From Acheta domesticus (taxonomy: Eukaryota > Arthropoda > Insecta > Orthoptera > Gryllidae), in contig JAHLJT010004567.1 in NCBI GenBank assembly GCA_031308135.1, positions 129,217,356 through 129,281,355 on the forward strand: DNA of 64,000 bases. Reading direction: 5' to 3'. Under the pieces are notes generated by a model that worked only from the letters and a program-made list of their open reading frames with translations, made no database searches and was not told the DNA's origin. This document shows positions 22,293 to 33,810 of the stretch, piece by piece; the stretch's first letter is position 1, and every line of letters starts with the position of its first letter. Made by a program: the position numbers and the translations under genes.

Positions 22293-24042
22293 AAACTAGT
22301 GGTGCTACAGAATAGCACAGACACAGATTTTCCCGTATTAGTTTTCTATTTCCTTGAATCTTCGCTAGCTATTTGGAATTGCCACATACTCTTTCTTGCC
22401 AGCTGCCATCTATCGCCGCCAAAAGGACATGTTTTTGTCATTTTCTTAATTTTGCTGTTTTCTTTTGGTGGAACGGAAATATTAATTTTTGAATATTAAA
22501 AAACACAAAAACCTATTTGTAAATGGCAATTTTCTTTTAAAAATGATGTGCCGTTTTAATGAAAATTGCGTTTTAGCGCTACTAAAAATGCGGAATTTGA
22601 AGCTCATTATCACAGAAATTTTTGAGTTTTCACAATACTTCATTTGAAGTTATTTGAAGCACGTACACTTAGAAATATAATAATCTTTTCAAATTGCGGG
22701 TAATGTGCATATTAAAGATGTGAGAGATCAAAAAAATTACATTTATATAATTTTTGAAAAAACAAAAAAATAACTCAAAATAAACTTTACATCATATTAA
22801 AGAGTGTAGTTATCACTATCCGTTACAAAAGTTTGAAGAAAATATTTCCAGCCATACATGAGAAAATGGCGTTTGAGCGTTTCTGAAAATGTGGAATTTT
22901 GAGCTAGTTTTCACAGAAAACGGTTGTGTTTTCAAGAAACTTTACCTGACAATATTTAAAGCACATGTACTCCGTAATATAATAATGTCAACAAATAAAG
23001 GCTAATGTAAATATTAAGGACGTGAGAGACAAGTAAAAAAATTACAGTTATGCAATGTTTGAAAAAACAAAGAATACTGCATTAGGGCGTCTTTGTTATC
23101 TCATAAAATACATTAGGCACTATACCTACCAAAAGTTTAAAGAAAAAGTTTGGAGCCGTTTTTGAGAAAATCGTGTTTTTGTAATTAGTTGAAATTGCAC
23201 ATATTGTACATAATATTGCGCGAAAAGTACTAAACTTTTCAAAAAATGTATAAGACCTTAATGAAAGAACTCATTTTGGACACTAATTTTATATAAAAAA
23301 AATCTCTATCTTAAATTTTGTAGTTCCAGAAAGAAGCGGAAAAAGTTTTAAACTTTCGCAATTTTCGAAAATTCAGAGTTATCCGTGAAAATCGGACCTA
23401 TGCCACCTTAAAAAGTCTATTTTACTCTATTCTTACAAGAAATTTAAAAAAACATTGGAGCCGTTATTGATAAAATTTTGAAAATGTCTCGGGAGCTTCA
23501 TGTAAAGTACTCCCAAATTTTAGAGAATCTTTTTCAAAATCTCAATGCTTCGACTAGAACCAAATCGACGGGAGAATATCCATTTTGGAAGAAATCGTAC
23601 GTATGGTTTAGGCGCTAGCAGTGTTCACGGACGGACGGACGGACAGACAGACGGACGGACAGACGGACGGACAGACGGACGGACAGACGGACGGACAGAC
23701 GGACGGACAGACGGACGGACAGACGGACGGACAGATGGACGGACAGACGGACGGACAGACGGACTGACGGACGGACGATCAGACGGACGGACAGACAGAC
23801 GGACGTTTTCCTTTCAATTGGTTTTTCGGTATCAAGGACCCACAAAACAGGGTTTCTGACTACACCAGGTGCTAGGGGATTTGTTTTCTTAATTTAGCAA
23901 CTGGTTTTATCGTTACTTTTTCGTTATCACGGCCCGGCAATGATTTTTTCCGCCGAAAATTCGCCATTTTTTCGCGCAGCATTACATAACTTTCCCTATA
24001 CTACGTATATCACTCCGTGCATACGTACGTACACGGGAAAGT
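22293..24042 (+). mobile_element. unit U copy 4, full length (about 1.75 kb)
   Basis: Starts AAACTAGTGGTGCTACAGAAT, with ACTTTCCCGTATTAG-type sequence 40 bp in, and ends CACGGGAAAGT at 24042. It is the most complete single copy in the window. The internal GGAC/AGAC tract has expanded to 23628-23804, and it is followed by the conserved TTCAATTGGTTTTTCGGTATC block found in every copy. No conserved protein is encoded. Confidence 0.68.
23628..23804. repeat. (GGACGGACAGAC)n microsatellite inside unit U
   Basis: About 177 bp of GGAC and AGAC tetramers with a main 12-bp period. Open frames across it (T-D-G-R repeats on plus, V-R-L-S on minus) exist only because the period is a multiple of three. 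Confidence 0.95.
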
Positions 24043-25370
24043 AAAAATATCCTAAAATACCCTGAATACTGTGTTTGGTTGCAGGTGTTACCTGCCAGCC
24101 TGTGCATCCCTTGAGGGTATTCTTTGAAGACCAAGAAAGCAGCTGAAAATCAAGGAAGTTCCTTCAACTCTTGTTCTTTACCCTTGTGTTCTTTGAAGTC
24201 CAAGGAAGCCGCTGAAAAAAAAGTCAACGAAGATCCTTCACCTCTTGTGAACGTGTAATGTAAGCTGATATGTGCAAGTTGTTCATTCTGCATGCTGGGA
24301 GTGGCACGTTGAAACAAAATTATTCCTAAAGAGTTTTTATAGCGTATTAAAACTTGTCTAATTAAACTAAATATAAAAAGTTTCTGGAAGATACAATATA
24401 GAGACAAACATTCTCAGAATGGACATATTTTTTTAAATGAAAATAACTTACAAAACAGACAGAATGGATTATGAGCAACTGAAATTAAATGTATCTGGAA
24501 TAAGTAAGAAATTCATTCTCTTACTTAATTATCTTAAATTCTCTTCTTTACTTCATTATCTTTTAAAAGATGTGGGGTGGTACAATGTCCTCCAACCTTT
24601 GAGACATTGGCAGATTTTTTTCTTCCCAGTTGCTTCGAGTGGAAATTTGGCTTTAAAGTCCATGGAAATCTCATCTAAATGTTCATCGTGTGCTTAAGGT
24701 TCTACTTAAGAAGTGTCTTTTTAGCACACATTTCTAAAACAGGAAACTTCCTAGTGAGAAAGTATCTAAAAAGGGTTGATGTTTAGTATTTTTAGCTGCA
24801 ATTTCAAAGTGTCTTTAAGACTCATTCTCTTGTGAAGAGTGATAGAAAGTTGTCGATTTCTGCCTTTGTATCAAAGAAACTTACTTTGAACAGCAATTCT
24901 TGAGTAGCTAAACACTGTACCGTTTTCTTTGAGGTCGACATTTGGGATTAACTTGACACTGCCAGTAGTTTCCTAGCTGCAAGTGATAGCAGTAGCTTCA
25001 CCGATGACTTAATATATCCTTGTGGATGACGAAAAGGGTCTAGCAGTGCCAAGTTGGCCTGGCAGAGGATTGGTACAGTGTGTAGTTTATTCTGTCAAAT
25101 GAAGGGATTCAGGCAAAGCAGTACTAATCCATGTTACACTTAATTGCAAGAAAAATGTTAGAATTTCTCCAAAAAACATGGGTATATCAAATGCTGAACG
25201 AACTTGTTAATAACACCAGAGGGAATGAAGAAAGCAATATGACGTATATTGACGCCCTCTGATAGGCTACATCTGTATTAAAAAAACTTTGTTTATTGTG
25301 TGGTTGAAGCATGGTTAGCACTGTGTCCTTGTCGCTTTTCATTCATGAAGGACTTCTCTCGAGTATTTTG
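24043..25370. other. AT-rich stretch with a short duplication
   Basis: 24120-24180 and 24188-24255 are diverged direct copies (AAGCAGCTGAAAA / AAGCCGCTGAAAA blocks). No gene is supported. Confidence 0.45.
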
Positions 25371-25384
25371 TTTGTGTGTGTGTT

Positions 25385-25520
25385 GTCTCCGATCCGGTTG
25401 GGGCGGTGTCCCGCTGGTGGGAGATACCTGGTTGAGGGGAAACCCCGGTAGTCGATGGTAGGTCGGCGCCGCATCTCGCCATCCAGCGGGGAAAGATCAC
25501 CGCCACCTCCCGGAGGTTTA
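25385..25520 (-). repeat. GC-rich block, possibly an RTE-type 5' UTR remnant
   Basis: A 135-bp GC-rich island in AT-rich DNA. Reverse-complemented, it contains GTGTAAACCTCC and ACCTACCATCGACTACC blocks reminiscent of the GTGTAAATCCTGG leader of the RTE-like element at 34 kb. Similarity is short, so this is a weak call. Confidence 0.25.
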
Positions 25521-27400
25521 CACTTCTTAATTAATGTTTCCTTTAGTACCCACCAATGAAAACAGATGTTAAGTGGGTTTAGTCCAAGGATGTGTGATTG
25601 TTGGGTTTTTTTCTTTTTCTTTCTTCATCCCTTTGAATAAGCTGATGAATTGAAGTAGAGAATTGATTAGAAGAATATTGGAGATTCTTACTTTTCATAT
25701 TTTGTAGGAAAGTTGACTTATCAGCTAATTCATCAGGATCGGGGAAATATTTACTTCAAAAATTTCAAAACGTTTGATAGTGTAAGTTAAGAGTGACAAA
25801 GAAATGTGAAGAAACGCACAAAAGCTTGACAAAGAAAGAATCAGTTCATTTGTGAATAATCAATCAGTCTGCCTCAGATCATCTTGCGTTCAGAAAATTG
25901 GTGATTAGATTATGTTTAAAGACAACTGGCTTTCCTGATTTGATTGGAGCACTTAATACTGAAATGTACAAGTTCATCTGGAGATGTAATTTTTAACTTG
26001 GATATACCAAAGTATTTCCAGTACCACCAGTTGTATTGCTATGTATTACATTCAAAAATATAATATTTTTATATTTCATGATGATTTCTCTATTACTGAA
26101 ATATTGGCTATTTTCTAAATCAAATGTAAAAAATTAATTTGTTATGTTACTGTCGAACTATCAGCTGTCCTTTTACTGGGAAAGGCATTACAAGAAAATC
26201 GGCCTTGCTTGTTACCAAAAATTAATATTTCATGAGATTGGGACATAATTCTGGATATAAATTCAATTAAAATAATTGCCTAAAGTTGTGTTGAAAAGAG
26301 TACTCAGCCTCCAAGATGTCTTTGGCTGCTGTTAGTTTAGGGCAGTCTGCTTATCTGAATTAAAAACATGCATGCAATGTGTTTAATTGAAGTGGAGAAA
26401 TTGCCTTTAAATCAAATTGTGTATTTTAACTCTGAAAGAAATCATTTGCCAACCTTTCACACGCTGTAAAGTGAAATTTAAGGCAGATACATGACAGGAA
26501 AGGATTTGATAGTGTGTACTTACAACATTATAATTTCAGATCATTGCATGGTTATTGGCAAAATGGTACAATCTTGTGCTGTAGCGTTGATTACTTCTTG
26601 TGTGAGAGAAAGAAGAAATAAAGTAGTGAAAATATTGATAAAGACTAGTAATCTTGGTTATGTTCAGAATTCCAACCAGTATCTTGTGCCCTTATACAGT
26701 TTAACTGTTCAAAGGGTTCTTTATACTAATGGGAAATTTAAGGTGTCATGCCACCTTTCTTAGTTTTAGTGACTATTTTATTTCCACGGAAAAATCACGC
26801 ACTACACTTACGGGGCTAATGCCCTCTGTAGTTGACGCGCCCGGAATCACAATCAATCAAACAATCAACATACTGCATATGAATCCAAAAGCAAACAGTC
26901 ATGATCACACTGTAGTAAGTTTCCATCAAGCAGTTGCAAATAGGATCAATAAAAATTGATTTATGGTATTATCCACAATGATATCAATTTGCCAGATGGA
27001 AACTACGTATCACCACTCCATCGTGTAGTTCTTGGAAACAATTATGAGAATGTACAAAAGTTTTGATAAAATATAGTGCTAAATTCAAAGCTCAATCAAT
27101 GGTTACGCTCTAATGCATTGTGCTCTTATAGAAGAGGCATGAGAATGTTTCCAAATACTGTTAGTAACAGTTCATCTTTGTAAAGAAAAGATAACTGAGG
27201 TGAAGCACCAGCGTAAGCCACACAATTTTTATCATATACAAAATGTACCTCCTCAGCAACAACGATTCCCAATAAACGCAAAAACCGTGAAACTTGTCAG
27301 ATCTATTTGTAACATATTTTGTGTGTACATTATTAACTTTCTTTAGTAAATGTTTTTCTCTTGTCAATCAATATTAGTTTACTAACATGTGCTGGTCCCA
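25521..27400. other. AT-rich intergenic stretch, nothing recognised
   Basis: The frame at 26491-26763 is open but has no recognisable motif or convincing composition. A slightly GC-richer patch at 26800-26870 has no identified function. Confidence 0.45.
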
Positions 27401-28150
27401 TCATTGCTGGACCCTCCAGAGATTCTGGTGACACTGGCATCGATGATTCCACAATTGATGGTTCTGGCTCCAGAGATTCTAGAGACTCCGATATGAATGG
27501 GATCCATTCATTTTAATCTGTTCATTTCATAGTTCATTTGCATAGGCAGAGATGTAGTGGAGAGTGGAGTTGGGGGTAGATGAAAAGGGATATGATGAGA
27601 TGGGGTGGAATTGGGGATGAGGAACAATTTTCACAATAATATGATTTTTGTTGGTCAATAAAAAACTGATAATTTGAATAAACCACTGCTAAATATTCTA
27701 ATTCTGTTTTTTCTGCTGCTAATTTTTCTCGAGTTAGCGACACATCTTTACAAAAGTTCCATGCGGCTTCAAGATTAAATGAGTTCTTTTGATACCAAAT
27801 TGTCTGTTATAGGTTGTATTTTACATCGCATCTCTTCCGTTAATGTGGATCTGCGTTCAGGGTCTGTCTGCATGAGGTTTCTCTTGTAGCAGTTGTGCTG
27901 ATGGAAGTTCTGCTATTTTGTGTTGTTGGTTTGTCTCTGTCATTCTCTTCTGCTGGAGTACTTTGTGGTGTACTTGTTGGTGCTGGAGGAAATGGTGGCA
28001 TAGAGACTTACTTGTATGTAACAGGGATACCATTCACACTGAAGACGATGATGCTAATGCAGCAAAGGCAGTGATGCTGAGCTGATGGCAATCTGGCATC
28101 AAAGGCAAAGGTGGAGGTGAAGGATAAGATACTAAAGGCGAAGTCTTCTA
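27380..28150 (-). pseudogene. unidentified decayed coding sequence
   Basis: Minus-strand segments read like protein but are in different frames with stops between. There is a Pro/Thr/Ser-rich piece (around 28000-27850), a helical piece at 27790-27590 (N-L-E-A-A-W-N-F-C-K, then E-K-T-E-L-E-Y-L) and a Glu/Ser/Pro-rich piece at 27520-27380 in which P/L-E-S-L-E recurs. I do not recognise the family. A decayed gene or transposon is plausible, and chance open frames cannot be excluded. Confidence 0.25.
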
Positions 28151-28822
28151 AGAAGTGCGCGTCTTGTTAACAAATAATCTACTTCTATTTCTTCCTCTTA
28201 TACTATTTTAGAACCATATTGAATGCCCCAATAAATTAAAGATATCTCGATTATAGATGATAGAAAATGTTTATCTTCATCACCATCAATTTACGCAAAT
28301 GGGTTCTTCCATGTGAAGTCGGTCGAAAAAAGCATGACCCCTTCTGATTGATCTACAAATTTTTTGACTTGTACAATGTGATGTAAAAAAAGCTAGTAAC
28401 ATCATTATTGAGTGCACAAGATTGACCTTTAACTTTGTTTTTATTTATACCAAAAATTAGTGAAATTTCTGAACATTTCGGACAAATTTCAGATAAAAAT
28501 CAAAATCAAATGTGAGACTCCATTCTAATATAAAAAACTGTTTCTCATAGTAGTAAATAGTTCAAAGAAAAGGTATTTTGCATTGAGGCTCATATCGTTT
28601 GCATTTTATACCAATGTTGTTACTCCCGAATTCAAATTAACAGTTTTTTTTCAAACCTGAATTCCCAAAATACACAATTCTATATGTAGTCCTACAGCAA
28701 TGTAAATATAGGTATATTAAAATACTTGCTACTGTGAAAAAGTCAATTTACTTTTTAAATGTATGAAAAAATTGTTATGGTTTTGGTAATATTAATACCA
28801 AAGACAATATCCTTCAGAGAAG
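28151..28822. other. AT-rich intergenic stretch, nothing recognised
   Basis: No supported feature up to the LTR-type element that begins at 28827. Confidence 0.5.
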
Positions 28823-28826
28823 TTAA

Positions 28827-29418
28827 TGTGGTGAAGCGACGCTGCCGTGGACGCTTCCGCTTTCACTTCGCCCGGGTCGAGCCGGCATGGCTACCAGATG
28901 TGCGGGCTGACCGCCTGTCCCCCGCCTCCCTGTGAGTGACCCGAACGAGGGCAATGCCACCCCCGCTGCCGCAGGGATGGACTGACCCGGCAGTATATAA
29001 AGGCGGCGTACGGCCGCCGAGATGTCGCTTGTTTACCGCTCTTCGTGAGCATGGTACTGATCGTCGGCGTCCCGACTCCACGGTTGCCTTCGGGTTGACC
29101 AAGTCGGGAATCGACGCAAGGCTGAGCCAAGCGACCCACCACCAGCCTATCTGCCTTTGTTACCGCCATTGCCGCCGCTGCCGCTGCCGCTGCCTACCAC
29201 CTCTCCCCCACCCTCATGGCAATGACCGACTGAGTGCTGGACTGCGTAGCCTCTGTTAGGATGTAACATTGTACTTGAAACCAGGGCTTACAATAAATCG
29301 CTGTTAATAGTCAACCAGGAGTTCGTCTTTCTCCCGCCACATACTCCCTCCCATCCATGTCATCACGACATATTGGCGTCAGGTGTGGGGTCCTGACGAC
29401 ATATATGTCATCACGACA
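28827..29418 (+). mobile_element. near-solo LTR with PBS remnant and TTAA target duplication
   Basis: Starts TGTGGTGAAG at 28827 and ends CACGACA at 29418, flanked by TTAA at 28823-28826 and 29419-29422. It is GC-rich, with a TATA box (TATATAAAG, about 28994-29002) and an AATAAA signal at 29292. An LTR end also occurs at 29370, followed by TATTGGCGTCAGGTGTGGGG, which looks like a primer-binding site. The last 14 bp before 29370 (ATGTCATCACGACA) recur at 29405-29418. The structure is one LTR, about 34 bp of internal DNA and the tip of the second LTR. Open frames inside it are not taken as genes. Confidence 0.7.
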
Positions 29419-29422
29419 TTAA

Positions 29423-30780
29423 TACAGTGTAGAGAATCAATAACATAAAAAGCTTCAAAATGTAGAGAAATACATAAATCAATGCATTCACACATTTTTT
29501 GTTTTACCTAAAATTCCTTACATTAAATGTAAAGTCAACACACAAATTACATTGTAAAAAATTAGTGAATTAACAAACAATTTCTTAAAAAATGACAAAA
29601 TAACAAACTTCTGTCAAAAATGAAATTAGAATTAGCAGTTGTTCATTCTCATCTTCCTGAAGAAAATCCACTACACTTTTGGAATGTCGTAAATTCTTGA
29701 AATATTAATGACATTCAGTTGGCAAAAACTGTAAAAGCGACACAAGATCATTATATTTTTGTCTTGAAATTTCTTTTGGAGCATCACCAATTGCGTCAAG
29801 TTATTCTGGGAATTCAGTAACTCCACTTTTGGATTTTCTTTGAAAATTTACTTGTCTAAAATTGGCATCTTCAAATATTTCTTTTAACCTAAAGGGTACC
29901 AATTTTTTCCTGTCCAACTTGTAGGTGGCTGCACTGTGACAGTAATAGTGGCTGGCCGTTGCGATCTTTCTTTCTGTAAACAAATGAAGCGGATTTGTTG
30001 TTTTGACTCCTTGACGTGGTTTTTTGAGTTTCTCGATTTCCCCTCTTCTTTGTGGGTACATCTAACAGTTCCCTGTTGCATGCAGAGGCATATCTACGTT
30101 ATAGAAGATATGGCACGTACCATGGGTGTCACTCACAAGGGGCGTTATTTAGAGTATACCCGCCAAAACAAATAACAGCAACCCTCTTTTGAAGTAATCT
30201 GTCAAGGACGTAGATTCTATGTTTGCCATGGGTGCCTGAATACCTAGATAGCCTCTGGTTGTATTATACTTACTCGAACATTGTCGTATTAATTGTTACT
30301 GGAACATTGTAAATTGATTGGTTTGTTTCCATTTCCTTTCAATAATTCCATCGACAGCATCTGCTTCCTTGTGTATGTGTCTCTTAAGAAGAAATTTGTG
30401 ATTGATAACTTTCACTTGTTGATTTTTGTGCAAAATCCGGGAAAAACAAATAATAACACTAATATTTGTATTTCGTTCATAGCAGTAATCACTCCAAAAG
30501 GTTATTTCATTAATAAAGCTATTAGGAATTACTTGATCAGACCACTTCATTACACACGAGGCACTTTCACTTCTTCAACGTCCAGCTTTTGACTCGTCTC
30601 ACATAACACAACTTACTGAATTGCCATAAGAATCATGAATCGTGCAATTAAATGTCCGCACCATTCGTTTATAAAAGCTTAGAGTACTGGTGCATAAGGG
30701 TGTCAGGAGACACGTATGAAGATTGCCAGTGAGGACTTTAAGAATTTTGTTATTTTTTGTAGCTATGTTATCTAATTTTT
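29423..30780. other. AT-rich intergenic stretch, no supported gene
   Basis: Minus-strand frames at 29801-30061 and 29884-30081 overlap each other and match no family I know. Confidence 0.45.
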
Positions 30781-30841
30781 TGAGAGAATAACGATTTCCT
30801 GCTTTATATTATCTTTTTATTATTTGCGAGTTAGTTGCAAC

Positions 30842-31300
30842 TTAGAGTCGCTTATCGCATCCTAGCTTCCATTTGCTACGATCTTTCCAGTCGTTTTCTT
30901 GCAGGTTTCTTCCGTCCATCGCTTTATTTACTGCATCCTTCCAAAGTGTCCTCGGTCTCCCTCTTTTTCTTCTTTCTACAGGGGTCCATTCGATCAGTTT
31001 TTTCGGCCACCTTCCCTCATCCATTCGACGTACATGCCCATACCATCGGAGGCACTTTGCCTCCACAGTGTCTAAAATTGTGGTCCATGTGTTCAGCCTT
31101 CCAAGCACATCTTCATTCCTTATTCTGTCTTGAATCGTGAGCTGACAACAACGTCGCCAATAACCCATTTCTATTGCTTTTAATTTCTTCTTTAGTTGTT
31201 CCGTTGTTTCCCACACTTCTGCTCCATAGGTAACAATGCTCTCTACAATAGACTTGTATACCTTTATCTTCGTGCAAGGTCTTATTTGTGTGCTCCATAT
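30842..31300 (-). pseudogene. RTE-like ORF2 C-terminal domain
   Basis: About 125 codons ending at 30842 with L-R-W-Y-G-H-V-R-R-M, then R-R-K-R-G-R-P-R and W-K-D-R-S-K-W, the hallmark C-terminus of RTE-type ORF2 proteins, thought to help target-primed reverse transcription. It is offset by frame from the RT piece upstream, with the overlap around 31200-31320 containing the break. Confidence 0.7.
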
Positions 31301-31312
31301 AGTATTGTGCAG

Positions 31313-32324
31313 CTATTTGGTAACTTGTTTCCCTTTTCTTATTCTTTCAATAATTTCAGCTTCACTTTTACCATTTTTGGTAAACATTACTCCAAGGTAC
31401 TTGAAGCTATCGACTCCTTTGATAATACCACCTTCCAGCATCAAATTCCTGTTTACATAATCAGCTACAATATATTCAGTTTTAGAGATATTTATTGTTA
31501 GCCCCCATTTCTGGTATTCTTCAAACAGCTTCTTCAACATGTAATGGATATCATCTTTATCCTCTGGCAATATCAACTGGTCGTCAGCAAAAAGCAAAGT
31601 GAACAGTTTATCCGTTCCAATTGAAATTCCCATATTCGCGCAAGTTCGCGTCCATCTCTCCAGGGCAGATGTTAGATATATTTTGAAGAGTGTGGGATCG
31701 ATTGCACATCCTTGTCGCCGACCTTTGGTGACAGGGAATTCTTCAGATATTCTTCTACCTACCTTCACACTACTAGAGAACGAGAGAAACCTGAACGAGA
31801 GAAACCTGAAAGAGAACTTGAAACCCATTTGGTCTTCATCGATTTAGAAAAGGCATATGACAGTATTCCCCTCTGCAAATTGTGGTTAGCAATGAAAGCA
31901 AATGGAGTTAGTGACCTATATATAAGAGCAGTGAAAGTACTGTACGTTAATTGTACAATTTGCAGAGGGGAATACTGTCATATGCCTTTTCTAAATCGAT
32001 GAAGACCAAATGGGTTTCAAGTTCTCTTGCTAACCGTTTCTCTAGAAGCTGCTTTAAACAGAAAACACAATCCATACATGATCTTCCGGCACGAAATCCA
32101 TTTTGTTCTTCTATCTCGTGTATCTGATATTCAATTCTTTGTTTTATAATTTTGCCATAAAGTCTTGAAAGAGCATTAGTCACACTTATTCCTCTGCAAT
32201 TGGAGCAAACTCGTCTCTCTCCTTTCTTATAACTGTTAGAGATACAGGCAGTTTTCCATTCAGGGGGCACAATTTCATCCCTCAAGAAACAGCTGAAAAC
32301 ATACGCTAACAGTTCGTGAAGCAA
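31313..32324 (-). pseudogene. RTE-like reverse transcriptase, interrupted by an inverted segment
   Basis: The fingers and palm read from 32324 to 31957 (P-P-E-W-K-T-A, R-G-I-S-V-T, E-Q-N-G-F-R-A-G-R-S, F-I-D-L-E-K-A-Y-D-S). The later palm runs from about 31770 to 31313 (V-T-K-G-R-R-Q-G-C, catalytic F-A-D-D-Q, K-Y-L-G-V). Between them 31811-31956 is on the opposite strand: the plus strand repeats the F-I-D-L-E-K-A-Y-D block and continues with the next RT residues (W-L-A-M-K-A-N-G-V). The catalytic motifs survive, but the chain cannot be read through. Confidence 0.72.
31811..32027. repeat. 71-bp perfect inverted repeat within the RTE-like element
   Basis: 31811-31881 is the exact reverse complement of 31957-32027, with a 75-bp spacer that continues the RT coding sequence on the plus strand. 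A 15-bp direct duplication (GAACGAGAGAAACCT) lies just outside at about 31779-31808. Confidence 0.85.
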
Positions 32325-32436
32325 GTCCGTGCCATATTTAAAAAGTTCTATGTGGAGTCAGTTCGGTCCAGGCAAGCGTCCATTTTTCATGGATCTAAGA
32401 GCTTCCTTTATCTCTTTAACTGAGATTGACGTCATT

Positions 32437-33030
32437 TTAAGTAAAAATCTGATCTGAGAAACTTATCTCATTGTCTAATTGAGTAATAAATTCCGGACGA
32501 TCTTCAGTTAACAGCTTCAGGTGATAAATTTTCCACTCTTTTAAGGGAATAAGACTTATGGGCATAGTCTCCTTTCTATTTGTTTTAAGAGATTTCAATG
32601 TTTTCCATCCTTCAGTTGACTTTCTATATCCTACATGCTCATCAATAGTCTTACATTTTATATTCCACATTTCATTTTTGGCTTTCGTTACTTCTTTCTT
32701 TATTTCCTTACAACACTGCGAATAGTATTTTCTATCCTCATGGTTCCTAGTTCTCGGCCATGTATTATAAGCTTCCTTTTTCTTATTTACGATATTCTCC
32801 ACAGTATCATTCCACCAAGGATTTTTACACGATTTATTTTTATTAGGTTTTGGCAGTTCTCCAAGAGCTTTTAATGCGGCTTCACTGACACATCTTACTG
32901 TACCATAGTACATATTTATTGCTTCAGAATAGGTTATATCGTTCAGTTTGGAACACAGTCTAGCTTTGTACAAAAACCTAATAGAATTGTCATTGAGGGA
33001 TTGAAGATTATGTTGAACGGCTTTTGGCAT
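32437..33030 (-). pseudogene. RTE-like ORF2 linker between endonuclease and RT
   Basis: The frame has 197 codons. It contains N-P-W-W-N-D-T-V, the usual W-W motif after the endonuclease, and then a helical segment rich in Lys/Glu. It is open within itself but disconnected from both neighbours by frame changes. It has no known catalytic role. Confidence 0.6.
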
Positions 33031-33810
33031 ATCACATCCAAATCATCTTCATAGCGCATCTCGGTAGACACTTTCCATGGGAGAACAATTTTTGCTCTAA
33101 CGAGGTAATGATCCGTTCCGCATTCTCTACCTCTATATAATCTGACATCTTGAAATTTTAGCATTATATTTTGTCTGCTAATCACATAGTCAATAATTGA
33201 TTGTAGATGAAGAGTAGGTTGAATTTCCGGTAAATTTATGGATATTTTTATGTCGGTAGAATCCATTTCGAATTTTCAGGGAATACTGTTGGCAGATGTC
33301 AATTATCCTTTCCCCGTTGTTATTTACCTGATTTTCTCCATAAGGTCCTACAATTGCGTCACTTATTTTCGAACCAACTCTAGCATTAAAATCCCCCAGC
33401 AAGATTATTTCCTTTCGGCTTCTGATGTTGTCCAAAATTTGGCCCGTGTTCATCCTTAACCTTAATAGCCTCATCATTTGATGGTGCATATACGTCAATG
33501 ACTACAATATTATATCCTTTCAGTACAAACTCCACTTTAATATATTCTTTCGTTGATAGCCTCCCAATCTTTGATATTTCGTGCCAATTTACTTTTCAAC
33601 AAAATGGAAACCCCTGCTTTAGCTCTTTAAATTATATTTACTCCGCTCTATAGATGTGCAAAACCATCTAAATCTTCAGTACCTTTTCCTTTTTTTGTTT
33701 CAGTAAGAGCAACAATATCCGTATTAAATCTTTTCATTTCCTGCAAGACTTCGATCTTTTTATTTCGTAATCCTTGAATATTCCGTGTACCAATATTCAC
33801 TGTCCGTTTT
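33000..33810 (-). pseudogene. RTE-like EEP endonuclease domain, broken
   Basis: The N-terminus is readable from about 33805 (T-R-N-I-Q-G-L-R, then V-A-L-T-E-T-K-K-G-K-G). A stop near 33650 follows. The frame then changes to the core at 33420-33190 (L-L-G-D-F-N-A-R-V-G-S, G-P-Y-G-E-N, N-G-E-R-I-I-D). The terminal part with D-H-Y-L-V is around 33125-33100. Catalytic Asp/Asn of G-D-F-N are kept, but at least three frame breaks separate the pieces. The enzyme would nick target DNA for primed reverse transcription. Confidence 0.68.

Noticed and set aside
23545..23859. T-D-G-R repeat protein
   Set aside because: It is translation of the GGACGGACAGAC microsatellite on either strand.
28863..29259. 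Several GC-rich frames on both strands
   Set aside because: They fall within an LTR that has defined ends and a target duplication. Openness follows from GC-rich composition.
29801..30081. Lys-rich minus-strand frames that could be a transposase piece
   Set aside because: No catalytic or DNA-binding motif is visible, and the two frames compete for the same DNA.
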